The notes beneath the pieces were generated by a model. That model was not told the origin of the DNA. It ran no database searches and worked only from the letters and a program-made list of their open reading frames with translations. Below, in pieces: positions 10,257 to 19,303 of a stretch of 64,000 bases of DNA. Each line of letters opens with the position of its first letter. Positions within the stretch are counted from its first letter, which is position 1. Where the stretch lies: NCBI GenBank assembly GCA_903875445.1, contig CAIQWD010000100.1, positions 1-64,000 of the forward strand. The letters are read 5' to 3'. The DNA comes from an uncultured delta proteobacterium (lineage in GTDB: Bacteria; Desulfobacterota; Desulfobulbia; Desulfobulbales; Desulfocapsaceae). The position numbers and the translations under genes were made by a program.

Positions 10257-10463
10257 TCATGCGACAGAACTATACATTTCTTGAAACGAGAATTCCTGCA
10301 ACCGTGCATTAACCCGCGCATGTTCGATTGTCATGCTCACCGGATTACCTTGCCGATCCAAATCAATATAAATGTTTTCGCTGAGTTCCTTTGTTTCCAC
10401 CACCTCATTTTCAGTGAACTCAACCAGCGCAGTATCGGTATCCGAAAAATATCTTACTTTCAT
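10257..10463 (-). CDS. DUF2283 family protein (candidate antitoxin)
   Basis: MKVRYFSDTDTALVEFTENEVVETKELSENIYIDLDRQGNPVSMTIEHA. Confidence 0.8.
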   Translation of the reverse strand: MKVRYFSDTDTALVEFTENEVVETKELSENIYIDLDRQGNPVSMTIEHARVNARLQEFSFQEMYSSVA

Positions 10464-10702
10464 ATTTGGCTCTCCTTAAATGACCTGTCAAAGAAGGCAT
10501 TATGTATCGTTTCACCGTCTTCTAAAACAATGACTCTCAGATATTTGTTCTCTTCCTCAATCCAAGCCCATTTCCGTATTCTTCCATCGGATTGGATTAC
10601 AATCTTCTCTGGAGACTGAAGGACATGCAGGATCCATTCATCCCTTATTGCAAACCGGTCGGGTCGTTGTCTCGTATGCTCGAAATAGTGCGTTACCTTC
10701 AT
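10460..10702 (-). CDS. DUF4258-like small protein (candidate toxin partner of DUF2283)
   Basis: HYFEHTRQRPDRFAIRDEWILHVLQSPEKIVIQSDGRIRKWAWIEEENKYLRVIVLEDGETIHNAFFDR; 4-bp overlap with DUF2283. Confidence 0.65.
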   Translation of the reverse strand: MKVTHYFEHTRQRPDRFAIRDEWILHVLQSPEKIVIQSDGRIRKWAWIEEENKYLRVIVLEDGETIHNAFFDRSFKESQI

Positions 10703-10726
10703 GGGACCATATCGCCAAAATTGTAC

Positions 10727-10930
10727 TTATAACTTGTCATATTCGGCGTTTTCCGGGTTATCCCAAACTTTCGCAAACAATTGCGCAGATAATCGGCCAG
10801 CCCACTTGACCAAGCCATCCTCTTCGTTACGAAGCCTTAAAAACTCAACAACGTCCTCGATTTCGGCCACATTTTCCGATGGCAGCATATAAATTTTGTC
10901 CAATAAATCCTGCCTACGCAGGGTCTGCAT
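10727..10930 (-). CDS. Small antitoxin-like protein
   Basis: MQTLRRQDLLDKIYMLPSENVAEIEDVVEFLRLRNEEDGLVKWAGRLSAQLFAKVWDNPENAEYDKL; the AKVWDNPENAEYD tail resembles antitoxins that precede MazF/PemK-type toxins. Confidence 0.6.
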   Translation of the reverse strand: MQTLRRQDLLDKIYMLPSENVAEIEDVVEFLRLRNEEDGLVKWAGRLSAQLFAKVWDNPENAEYDKL

Positions 10931-11138
10931 AGTTTACCTCCTGATTTCGGTCCGGGTGGCCGAAGTCTTTTAGGATCGCGACAAAAATCTCTGTTTTCAG
11001 CCAATATTCTATGTCACTAATGTAGCACAAGTATATATCACAAGCAAGGTTCAAGACTTGGGCTTCGAAGTTGTAAATCAAGAAAGTCTATAGGGCAGGC
11101 TTGGAAGATGTTAGTGTAAGAGCGATAGGATGATGTTT

Positions 11139-12032
11139 TTACTTGCTATTTATAAACAACTGTATCACCGGTGCCGCGTCCGGGGTGTCGGGGGCAATGC
11201 CCTTTACCACCTCGAGGTCTGCCGAAACTCTCCAGGCGATTTCCAAGGCCGCGTAAAGATAACTGTTTGTCATTTGGGAAAGATACCACGGGGGTTGCCT
11301 TTCAAGTATATACCCCTTTTGTACCGAATCCTGAAGGATGTAGCTGTCATCTATTTTTGCCAGCACCCGGGCCTGCGCCAGTGCATCGCCCTTCCTGCCG
11401 GAAGTGAGGTAATGAAGGGCAAGGGCATATCGCAGCGGGGCGTTCACCGGATAAGCGCTTGCCGCTTTTTCGAACTCTGCGGACGCCGGCCCCGGTTCGC
11501 CGCGGTTATCGTACAGCAGTCCGAGGGCCAGGTGAACATCGGGGTTGGTGGGCTCGAGTGCGACTGCCCGCTGGAGGTGATAGAGCGCCTTGTCTGATGC
11601 GTCAGAGGGTGAGATGGCGTTGGTTGGTATGGGGGCGTTCAGGGATTGCATGATCTCCGACCACTTTCCTAGGCGGTTATACAGGTCGGCGAGGGCGCTG
11701 TGGTAAAGGGACCGCGACGGGGCGAGGGTAACGGCTTTTTGGAGGGCGTCGATGGCTGCAAGGTAGGCGGGCATTGATTGTTCGGAAATGAGCATTACAT
11801 CGAGGTCTTCTGTGGTTTTGTCGTCTAGGAGGCTGGTGGTTTTTCGGTAGTAGTAGTCGGAGGCTAGGTCTCGGAGGGGGAAGGTTAGGAGGAGGACGGA
11901 GGACAGAAGGCAGAGGACGGTTAAGAGGAGAGGACGGGTTAAGGCAGAGGACGGAGGACGGGTAAGGGCAGAGGACGGAGGGCGGATAACAGAGGGCGGA
12001 GGACGGAGGGCGGAGGACGGTTTAGGGTTCAT
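11139..12032 (-). CDS. TPR-repeat membrane-anchored protein of the EPS locus
   Basis: TPR motifs (ALYHLQRAVALEPTNPDVHLALGLLYDNRGEPGPASAEFEKAA); start at MNPKPSS with ATGA overlap to the upstream gene. Confidence 0.75.
   Translation of the reverse strand: MNPKPSSALRPPPSVIRPPSSALTRPPSSALTRPLLLTVLCLLSSVLLLTFPLRDLASDYYYRKTTSLLDDKTTEDLDVMLISEQSMPAYLAAIDALQKAVTLAPSRSLYHSALADLYNRLGKWSEIMQSLNAPIPTNAISPSDASDKALYHLQRAVALEPTNPDVHLALGLLYDNRGEPGPASAEFEKAASAYPVNAPLRYALALHYLTSGRKGDALAQARVLAKIDDSYILQDSVQKGYILERQPPWYLSQMTNSYLYAALEIAWRVSADLEVVKGIAPDTPDAAPVIQLFINSK
11884..12023. repeat. Purine-rich low-complexity repeat tract (GGACGGAGGACGG / GGGCAGAGGACGG / GGATAACAGAGGGCGG)
   Basis: Direct reading; lies inside the TPR CDS and encodes PSSALRPPPSVIRPPSSALTRPPSSALTRP. 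Confidence 0.9.
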
Positions 12033-12418
12033 TTTTGGGGGCGGTGGCAGAAGGGTTGGGGGGTTTTTATCATGCTGCCTAGCATTCTGCCGATTTCTTG
12101 GCATTTTTGGTTGAGCTTTTGGTGGATTGGTGCGTCGATATAATGACAGGCCAATGCGGTATCGAGCCAGTGTTGGGTTTCAGCCTGTTCTGAATCTGCA
12201 TCGGTCAGTTTGCTGACAAAATGTTGTTCATAGCGTCGTTTTTGCCAGGCTTCGGCAAGATTTGCACCGATAGCACGTGAAGATCTTCGCATCTGATCGG
12301 TCAAGGAATACATTTCATCTTTGGGGAATGTTTTTGTAATCACGAAGATTTCCTGTTGCAATGCAAAGGCTGCCTGATAAACTCGCAATTCGTGGAAGCT
12401 ATCAATACGATCTGTCAT
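12029..12418 (-). CDS. Four-helix bundle protein (23S rRNA intervening-sequence protein-like, TIGR02436)
   Basis: FHELRVYQAAFALQQEIFVITKTFPKDEMYSLTDQMRRSSRAIGANLAEAWQKR. Confidence 0.92.
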   Translation of the reverse strand: MTDRIDSFHELRVYQAAFALQQEIFVITKTFPKDEMYSLTDQMRRSSRAIGANLAEAWQKRRYEQHFVSKLTDADSEQAETQHWLDTALACHYIDAPIHQKLNQKCQEIGRMLGSMIKTPQPFCHRPQK

Positions 12419-12424
12419 TGTTTT

Positions 12425-13804
12425 TTATGTTTGATAGCTGCCCACAATGGCATCTAGCCGTTCCACCAAATAGAGGGGAAGGGAAATTAATGTATATTTT
12501 ACCTGTTGGCGTTGTTTGTTCATGGTGATAACAGTATCTATCTGATTCACAGCAGGCAGTTGTGTGTCAAAGCGGATGGCAAGTGGGGCCTGCTTCATAC
12601 CCATAAATTGATGCAGGGATTTCAAAGTGCCGGTGGTGCCGGATTTAACCTCTATGGGAATTATTTTTCCCCGCAGCCCAATGACAAAATCCAGTTCGGC
12701 GTTGGCCGAGCGTCCTTCGCGCAACCAATAATTTAATTCACGGTTTGGTTTATCCGCCAGCATGGCTTGTAAATGTTGTCCTATAAATTGTTCAGCAATA
12801 GCCCCCTGGTTAATAAGCTTTGTGTCATTCATTTGTGAGATACTGCGCCAGTCCAAACCACAAATCGCATTCATCAGTCCAACATCAAGGAAGAGCAGTT
12901 TGTAAATTTTTTCCTCAAGATCAGCCTGCAACGGCAGACCAGAGCAATGACTATGGACCACTTTGCCAACTACACGAGCCATTGTCAGGAGATCGATATC
13001 CTTTTTTATGGTAACACTCTGGTCTTGAGCCGAAATATTGGAGTATTTGATTTTTACGCCCACATTTCTTGCGGCAAAATTAAAGACATTCAGCATCCGA
13101 TTCTGATTTCTGGAACCGGCATATTTGGGAAAATCATCTCGATAAGTCTCGATAATAGAATTATGCACTTCGCTTACATCTTTATAACTATGACTCTCGG
13201 CAAAAACGGCCACTGCTTCCGGCATGCCGCCGATAGAGTAATAAGAACGCAGTAAATGCAATAATCGTTGATGGACAATATCTCCTATTTCCTGACCTGG
13301 TTGGTAATTATCTATAAAATTCTTCAGAAGTTCCTCGTCAAGTGCCAGCAGGAACTCGCTGAAAGTCATGGGGCCCATGTGTAAATACTGAATCCTTCCC
13401 ACAGGCATGGAAAAAGAATGGTCTCTCAGGGCAAATTCCAATAAAGATCCAGCGCAGACCACCGGAAGTTCAGGCATATCTTCATAAAAATAGCGCAGCG
13501 CAGGAATGGCCTCTGGAACGGCTTGGATTTCATCAAGAAACAAAAGGATATCCTTCCCAATGCTTCCCATGTTCGGCAGAAATTCTATTTGTTGAAGAAT
13601 GTGTTCAGGGGCCTTGCCGGAAAAAATGGATGACAGCTCAGGATGACGTTCCAGATTAACATTTCGTAAAGAGAGCTGATGTTGCTTGGCGAACAATTCT
13701 ACCAGTGTCGATTTGCCGACCTGTCCGGCACCACGAATAACAAGAGGTTTGCGATTTTTATTTTGCAGCCAGGTAGAGAGGAATTGTAATTGTTGTCGTT
13801 GCAT
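12425..13804 (-). CDS. AAA-family ATPase with DUF4143
   Basis: MQRQQLQFLSTWLQNKNRKPLVIRGAGQVGKSTLVELF (Walker A), ILLFLDEIQ (Walker B), C-terminal DUF4143 (ELDFVIGLRGKIIPIEVKSG). Start taken at MQRQQ near 13804. Confidence 0.9.
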   Translation of the reverse strand: MQRQQLQFLSTWLQNKNRKPLVIRGAGQVGKSTLVELFAKQHQLSLRNVNLERHPELSSIFSGKAPEHILQQIEFLPNMGSIGKDILLFLDEIQAVPEAIPALRYFYEDMPELPVVCAGSLLEFALRDHSFSMPVGRIQYLHMGPMTFSEFLLALDEELLKNFIDNYQPGQEIGDIVHQRLLHLLRSYYSIGGMPEAVAVFAESHSYKDVSEVHNSIIETYRDDFPKYAGSRNQNRMLNVFNFAARNVGVKIKYSNISAQDQSVTIKKDIDLLTMARVVGKVVHSHCSGLPLQADLEEKIYKLLFLDVGLMNAICGLDWRSISQMNDTKLINQGAIAEQFIGQHLQAMLADKPNRELNYWLREGRSANAELDFVIGLRGKIIPIEVKSGTTGTLKSLHQFMGMKQAPLAIRFDTQLPAVNQIDTVITMNKQRQQVKYTLISLPLYLVERLDAIVGSYQT

Positions 13805-13933
13805 TGAAGTGGACGCTCCTTTCTTATTGTGATACCGCAACACACCAATTATACAATAGTATGGTTATTGTTTCAATGGTGTGTTTCCTTTTGGCGTCTA
13901 GGTTGATAAGATATTACTTGCTACTGACAACAA

Positions 13934-15445
13934 TTATGCCACCTGAATGGGATCGGGGGTAATGCCGTTCTTGTCTGATACGTTGAAGATGGCGGCGTAG
14001 GTGATGGCTGCTATTACAGAAAAAAGGAGGGCATTGGCCGGAATGTGCAGGTTAAAATCAACAAAGCTGTGCACGGCGAGAGCGACCAGGGATGTAAGCC
14101 CCCCTGCCCCAATGCATTTGCCGAACATATTGCGTTTTTGTCGCCAGCGCCGGTATGCATTCCGGAAAAAGACCAGGGCAATGCCTATGCCCAGCAAGAA
14201 TCCGACTATGCCGGTATCCGTTAACAGTTCCAGGTAATCATTATGGGCATGATCGAAAAGAAACCTCGACATGGACGTCTGATAGCGCATACCGGCGTTC
14301 TTAAAGGTCCCCAAACCCGTGCCCAACACAGGATAATCGCGTACAATCCCGATGGAATCCTGCCAGATGCTGAGTCTGCTCACATGATCCTGCTCAAGAT
14401 CGGCAAATCTGTCCTCCAGTCTGTCCCAGGAAGCCACTACGGCAACGACAAAAATCACAGCGGCCAGAAGCGCCAGGAACCCGGTCTTTTGCTTCAAAGA
14501 CCGTCTCCGGCGGGTAATCGCAGCGAAAAAAAGAGAGGAAAAAACAAATGCCAAGATGCCTCCCCTGGAAAAGGTGGCAATCAGGGCCGCTGCCAGCAGC
14601 AAAACAAGCAGGAACAGCAGGGAATATGGCGTGATGTTTTCACTGGCCATAAACCGGGCTATCTTCAAAGTCAGAGGGGCGTCCGGCAAAGTTGTGATAC
14701 GTGGCGCCCGGTAAAGGAGCAGCCCCAGCGCCAGCGGTATCGCCATCTCCATATAACCGGCAAAATTGTCGTAGCTGATGTAGGAAGCCCATATCCTGTG
14801 GCCGTTTCTCAAATCCACATCCACCGGATAGACCCAGAAAATCCTGCCGTTCCAGGTCATCTTCTGGATGATGGCGAAGACTACCAGAAAACAGCCCATG
14901 AAGAGAATCGTCTTGACCAGGGATTTCACCTGATCCTTGGTGCGGTAGTGGCTGACGATGACGAAGAATATGGCTGCATGGGAAAGGAGTAGGAAGATTT
15001 CCTGCCGGGTTGCATCGAGATTGAGGCTGATGGGATGGAGGGTGGCGGCTGGGTTGTTGCCGAAAATTTGGTAGGTGGTTAGGGAGGCTGGGGAGATTAG
15101 TTTTATTATCGCCTCGGGGAGGGGTTGCATCTGGAAGAGGGTGAGGAGGAGGAAGAGAAGACAGAGGACGGAGGGCAGAGGGCGGTTGGGGGCGGATGAC
15201 AGATAACGGATGACGGATAACGGATAACGGCGGAGGGCGGAGGACGGATTAGGGCTGGGGGCTGAGGGCTGAGGGTTTTGGAGGATTTTTTTGATGAGGT
15301 AGATGAAGAAGAGGGTAAAGGCGGTGATTTCCATTACCGCGATGGACCAGGGTTGGACGGTGCCGAAGGCTAGGGGGGTAAAGATCAGAAGGGAAATAAT
15401 GCCTTTTTCTATGATGGCATCGAGGTATTTATGTGGTTGCGGCAA
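13934..15445 (-). CDS. O-antigen ligase/polymerase (Wzy_C family)
   Basis: Polytopic; GTGLGTFKNAGMRYQ...FDHAHNDYLELLTDTGIVGFLLGIGI. Confidence 0.9.
   Translation of the reverse strand: MPQPHKYLDAIIEKGIISLLIFTPLAFGTVQPWSIAVMEITAFTLFFIYLIKKILQNPQPSAPSPNPSSALRRYPLSVIRYLSSAPNRPLPSVLCLLFLLLTLFQMQPLPEAIIKLISPASLTTYQIFGNNPAATLHPISLNLDATRQEIFLLLSHAAIFFVIVSHYRTKDQVKSLVKTILFMGCFLVVFAIIQKMTWNGRIFWVYPVDVDLRNGHRIWASYISYDNFAGYMEMAIPLALGLLLYRAPRITTLPDAPLTLKIARFMASENITPYSLLFLLVLLLAAALIATFSRGGILAFVFSSLFFAAITRRRRSLKQKTGFLALLAAVIFVVAVVASWDRLEDRFADLEQDHVSRLSIWQDSIGIVRDYPVLGTGLGTFKNAGMRYQTSMSRFLFDHAHNDYLELLTDTGIVGFLLGIGIALVFFRNAYRRWRQKRNMFGKCIGAGGLTSLVALAVHSFVDFNLHIPANALLFSVIAAITYAAIFNVSDKNGITPDPIQVA
15161..15275. 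repeat. Purine-rich low-complexity repeat tract, second copy
   Basis: AGACAGAGGACGGAGGGCAGAGGGCGG...GGATGACGGATAACGGATAACGGCGGAGGGCGGAGGACGG...GGGCTGAGGGCTGAGGG; encodes NPSSALRRYPLSVIRYLSSAPNRPLPSVLC inside the ligase. Confidence 0.9.
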
Positions 15446-16241
15446 AGGTGAAATTCCTTAAGCGGTTAAACCAATTTGTGCTTTGCGTTTTTGTTGGGGG
15501 AGCTTGTTGCGTCGGTTCCATTGCCGGGAGCGGCCTGCCTTCGATAATGGCAAGGGGGTTGGCAGTGACCAGGGCCTCGGCCTGTTGCCTGCCCACTACA
15601 TCCGCGGCAAGACGGACGGCTTCCGACAGCTTCGGCGGACGGAAATCGGCCGAGTGGCCGTCGGAAGCTATCACATGTACCAGGTTCTGCTTTAAAAGAT
15701 GTATGGCGTAGTCCCTGGATTCGAAGCCGAATTCGCCTGTCAGGCTCATGGCCGTAATCTGGAGCTTGACGCCGCTCTGCACGGCTGCTGCCAGGGCATC
15801 GGGATGATTGACGAACCAGGCGTTTCTTTCGGGATGGGCGATAATCGGGGTCAGGCCGGCATCCAGAAAAGAAAGGAGAAAGGTATCCCAGCCGGCGGGC
15901 ACGGACAGTGGGGAGAATTCGGCAAGGAAATACCGGCCATGGTTGAGCGTAAGGTGCCCCCCCATTTTTAAATTGGCGGCCATTTCCGGGGAAACGGTGA
16001 CTTCGGCACCGGGCAGGATGCGGATATCGAGCCCGATGTTTTGGATTGCCGCCATCAGGGCGTTGACGGCTTCTATGATTCGAGGGCCGGTGAATTCGAA
16101 GGTTCCGGGTTTATAATGGGGAGTGGCAACAATGCATGTAACCCCGTCCGCGGCAGCAGCCCGGCATAAATCAAGGGACTCGTCAAGAGACTCGGGTCCA
16201 TCATCCAGGCCGGGCAGAATATGACAATGGATGTCGATCAT
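15429..16241 (-). CDS. PHP-type tyrosine-protein phosphatase (CpsB/YwqE family)
   Basis: MIDIHCHILPGLDDGPESLDESLDLCRAAAADGVTCIVATPHY; ATGA overlap with the upstream tyrosine kinase. Confidence 0.92.
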   Translation of the reverse strand: MIDIHCHILPGLDDGPESLDESLDLCRAAAADGVTCIVATPHYKPGTFEFTGPRIIEAVNALMAAIQNIGLDIRILPGAEVTVSPEMAANLKMGGHLTLNHGRYFLAEFSPLSVPAGWDTFLLSFLDAGLTPIIAHPERNAWFVNHPDALAAAVQSGVKLQITAMSLTGEFGFESRDYAIHLLKQNLVHVIASDGHSADFRPPKLSEAVRLAADVVGRQQAEALVTANPLAIIEGRPLPAMEPTQQAPPTKTQSTNWFNRLRNFTFAATT

Positions 16242-18433
16242 GTCTTGCGCTTCTTCTTGGCCTTCTGGTCGGAATCGTAATAAGAATAATAGGGATAGTA
16301 ATAATAGGATTTTTTCGATGTATCGATCTTGTTCAGCACAACACCGAGCATCCTGGCATTGCTTCCTTTCAAAAGTTGAGCCGCTTTCTGAATAAGAGCG
16401 CGCGGGGTTTTCCCACCCCACACCACCATGATGACACCGTCTGCCAGACTGGCCAAAACAAGGGGGTCTGAAAATGCCAGGAGTGGTGGAGTATCGATGA
16501 TCACCCTATCGTAGTGTTTTATCGCTCCGGCTATAAATGCCTTCATTCGCTCTGAACCGAGCAGTTCAGACGGGTTCGGAGCCGAGGTTCCGCCGGTAAG
16601 AATAGTGAGTTTGGGATAGGCATCCAGGCGCTGAACAGACTGGGAAAACCTGGCAGGATCGATAAGGATATCGGTGAGGCCAGAGTCATTGGCAATACCG
16701 AACATGTTATGGAGACTCCGCTTGCGCATATCGCAATCGACTATCAGTACCTTTTCTCCCATCTGGGCCATGGCCACTGCCAGGTTCGCCGCGGTGGTCG
16801 TCTTTCCTTCATTGGGGGTGGCGCTGGTGATCACGATGACCTTCAATTGATTGACGGCGGAAGAGAGCATAAGCCCAGTCCGGGTGGTCCGGTAGGCCTC
16901 AGCCGTAGGCGAGTTTGGCTCGGAAACCATGAAAATCGTGCCATCCTTTTGGGCAGCCAGTGGAACAACGTCTAGAAAGGCAAGACTCATTTTCTTTTCC
17001 ACGTCTTCAGCCGTTTTGATGGTGTCATCCATGTACTCCATAAAAAACGCTGCAAAAACTCCGCCGAAAAGGCCAAGCATCACGGCAAGGAGCAAATACT
17101 TGGCTCTTTTGGGTTTCTCAGGAAAATCCGGGATGACGGCACCATCCACCACCTGGAGGTTCGAAATGTTAATGCCGCTGGAAAGCGATGCCTCCTGATA
17201 TTTTTTTAACAGCAGTTCGTAAAACTGTTTGTTACTTTCGGATTCACCGGCCAGGACATTAAAGTTAATGGCCTTTCGGGCAAGGTCCATCACCTCCTCT
17301 TTCTGCGCGTCGATAGTCCGCTTAAGCGAAACTTGGCGGCTGCTGGCTATCTCGAACTCCGTCTTGGCCGCGTTCAGCATTTTTCTGGCCTCGGCAATAA
17401 TGTTCTTCTGCACCATGGCAAGCTGCGAATTGGTATTCATGACCTGAGGATGTTTGTCTCCGAATTTTTCGGACAAATCGGAAAGCTGTTTCTTGAGGCT
17501 CAGTTCATCGGTTCGCAGCCCCTGAATCACCAGATTGTTCATGATATCGGGAACGGTGGCCAGTTTTTCAGGGGAATTGATTACGCTGTCTATCTGTTGG
17601 TATTTTATTTCCGCTTCCTGCCGTTTGCCTTCTGTCTGGACCAATTGGGTAATGAGCTCCTGAAGCTGCTGGGTAATGACGTTATCCTTGGTCTCGAAGG
17701 AGACGATACCCTTACCTTCCCGGTACTGTTGCAGGATTTTTTCGGTATTCGCCACACTTTCCTTGGATTCTACAAGCCTTGCCGATAACCACTCCGCCGC
17801 ATCGCGGAAGGGTTTGATCCGAATGTCAAGATTGTGCTCGATTAAGGCATCGGCGATACCGTTGGCCATGGCAGCGGACACGGTGGGGTTATCGGCCAGG
17901 TAACTGATCTTGATCAGATTGTTTTGCTTTCCTATTTCAATCTCGGTATTATCGAGGATGATATCCGTCAAATCCGGATCGAGTTCCGTTTTAATACTGG
18001 AATCGGGAAACGGATTAACAGGCTTGGCCTTTTCCGGAAACAGGAGCTTGATATTTTTTTTAAACGTCGCCAATAAAGTCTTTTCGGCCTTGTCCTTCAA
18101 GTCCATGTAATAGGCATTTTTATCGAGCTGCAGCTTTCTGACCACCCGGTCGGCAAATGACCGGCTGGCAATAATCTCTTTTTGGGTATTGAAATACTCG
18201 GCGGAGTCCTTCATCTGAATCATGGCACCCCCACCTTCGGTAAAATTCAGGGTCTGGTTTTTATCCAAGTCAACCAGCACCTGGGTTGTGCCCTTAAATA
18301 TCGGAGTTGCAGCAAACACATACACCAGGACAATGCCCACGACCATGAAGAAGAAGCTGAAGAACACGTTCCTTCTTGTTGAAAGTATCCGCCAATAATC
18401 GCGGAGATGGATCTCTTCTACCTGCGTATTCAT
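16238..18433 (-). CDS. Polysaccharide biosynthesis tyrosine autokinase (Wzz + BY-kinase)
   Basis: Wzz domain, Walker A ITSATPNEGKTTTAANLAVAMAQ, Walker A' VLIVDCDMRKR, C-terminal Tyr cluster SYYYYPYYSYYDSD. Confidence 0.95.
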   Translation of the reverse strand: MNTQVEEIHLRDYWRILSTRRNVFFSFFFMVVGIVLVYVFAATPIFKGTTQVLVDLDKNQTLNFTEGGGAMIQMKDSAEYFNTQKEIIASRSFADRVVRKLQLDKNAYYMDLKDKAEKTLLATFKKNIKLLFPEKAKPVNPFPDSSIKTELDPDLTDIILDNTEIEIGKQNNLIKISYLADNPTVSAAMANGIADALIEHNLDIRIKPFRDAAEWLSARLVESKESVANTEKILQQYREGKGIVSFETKDNVITQQLQELITQLVQTEGKRQEAEIKYQQIDSVINSPEKLATVPDIMNNLVIQGLRTDELSLKKQLSDLSEKFGDKHPQVMNTNSQLAMVQKNIIAEARKMLNAAKTEFEIASSRQVSLKRTIDAQKEEVMDLARKAINFNVLAGESESNKQFYELLLKKYQEASLSSGINISNLQVVDGAVIPDFPEKPKRAKYLLLAVMLGLFGGVFAAFFMEYMDDTIKTAEDVEKKMSLAFLDVVPLAAQKDGTIFMVSEPNSPTAEAYRTTRTGLMLSSAVNQLKVIVITSATPNEGKTTTAANLAVAMAQMGEKVLIVDCDMRKRSLHNMFGIANDSGLTDILIDPARFSQSVQRLDAYPKLTILTGGTSAPNPSELLGSERMKAFIAGAIKHYDRVIIDTPPLLAFSDPLVLASLADGVIMVVWGGKTPRALIQKAAQLLKGSNARMLGVVLNKIDTSKKSYYYYPYYSYYDSDQKAKKKRKT

Positions 18434-18457
18434 TATACGGGTATTCCTTGTAATTGA

Positions 18458-19303
18458 TTAAAAGAAGCTCTCGGGAACAACGATGATGTCGTCCGGCATG
18501 ACCTGGTCTTCCATTTTGACCCGAATGGATTTTTCGGTATTTCCGATCTTGCGGACAATTTCGGTTTTGTCTTGGTTGGCTTTGATCGTCAAGCCGCCGG
18601 CGAGAGTTATGGACCGCAGCACCGTCAGTCCCTTGGTGAGTTTATAGGCGCCTGGGGCTTTGACCTCCCCCGATACATAAACAAATGCGGCTTTGGGAAC
18701 ATAAATACTGTCGCCATCCAAAACCGGGACATTGGCCGACATATCCGTGCCCTCCAGAAGCTTTATCAGGTCTATCGAAATGATGATATCGTCCTTCCGG
18801 TTTTCGCTGCCTTTGACGGAATTGCGCTGGATAAAAAGTGTTTCTCCGGCATTGGCGGTGATGCCACCGGCATTGGAGATCACTTCCATCAGGGTGGAAT
18901 TGCCTCGCATTTCGATGAGTCCGGGTTTAACAAATTCACCCAGGGTCGTCACCTTCTTGCTCTTGTATTCTATAATAAATACAGATACTTGAGGTTTTTT
19001 TATATAACCGTTTGCAAACAACACGGCCAGTTTTTTGCCGATTTCCGTTGCAGTCATTTCATTGACGAGAACTTCGCCGATCAAGGGTACGGTAATCTTG
19101 CCCTCACCGCTGACACGCACTTCCGAAGTCAAATCTGGATTGTTATATATCGTAATTCTGAGCAGATCCCCATCACCGACACCATACTCTACTCCGTGGC
19201 TAAGAATGGGCAGAAAAAAAATCAGGGCCGCGAGACAGGCAAAGATCCGCGTCGACATTTCGAATAGCCGGTGCAAACCGGCATGGGAATTAAATCTCTG
19301 CAT
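18458..19303 (-). CDS. Polysaccharide export protein (Wza-type, Poly_export/SLBB)
   Basis: YGVGDGDLLRITIYNNPDLTSEVRVSGEGKITVPLIGEVLVNEMTATEIGKKLA...VYVSGEVKAPGAYKLTKGLTVLRSITLAGGLT. Confidence 0.93.
   Translation of the reverse strand: MQRFNSHAGLHRLFEMSTRIFACLAALIFFLPILSHGVEYGVGDGDLLRITIYNNPDLTSEVRVSGEGKITVPLIGEVLVNEMTATEIGKKLAVLFANGYIKKPQVSVFIIEYKSKKVTTLGEFVKPGLIEMRGNSTLMEVISNAGGITANAGETLFIQRNSVKGSENRKDDIIISIDLIKLLEGTDMSANVPVLDGDSIYVPKAAFVYVSGEVKAPGAYKLTKGLTVLRSITLAGGLTIKANQDKTEIVRKIGNTEKSIRVKMEDQVMPDDIIVVPESFF

Noticed and set aside
11884-12023. Possible CRISPR-like array
   Set aside because: Units are short, degenerate and contiguous with no regular spacers, inside a coding frame; low-complexity repeat instead. 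No cas genes nearby.
18572-19267. 231-aa forward ORF
   Set aside because: Shadow ORF opposite the Wza-like gene, which has clear SLBB motifs.
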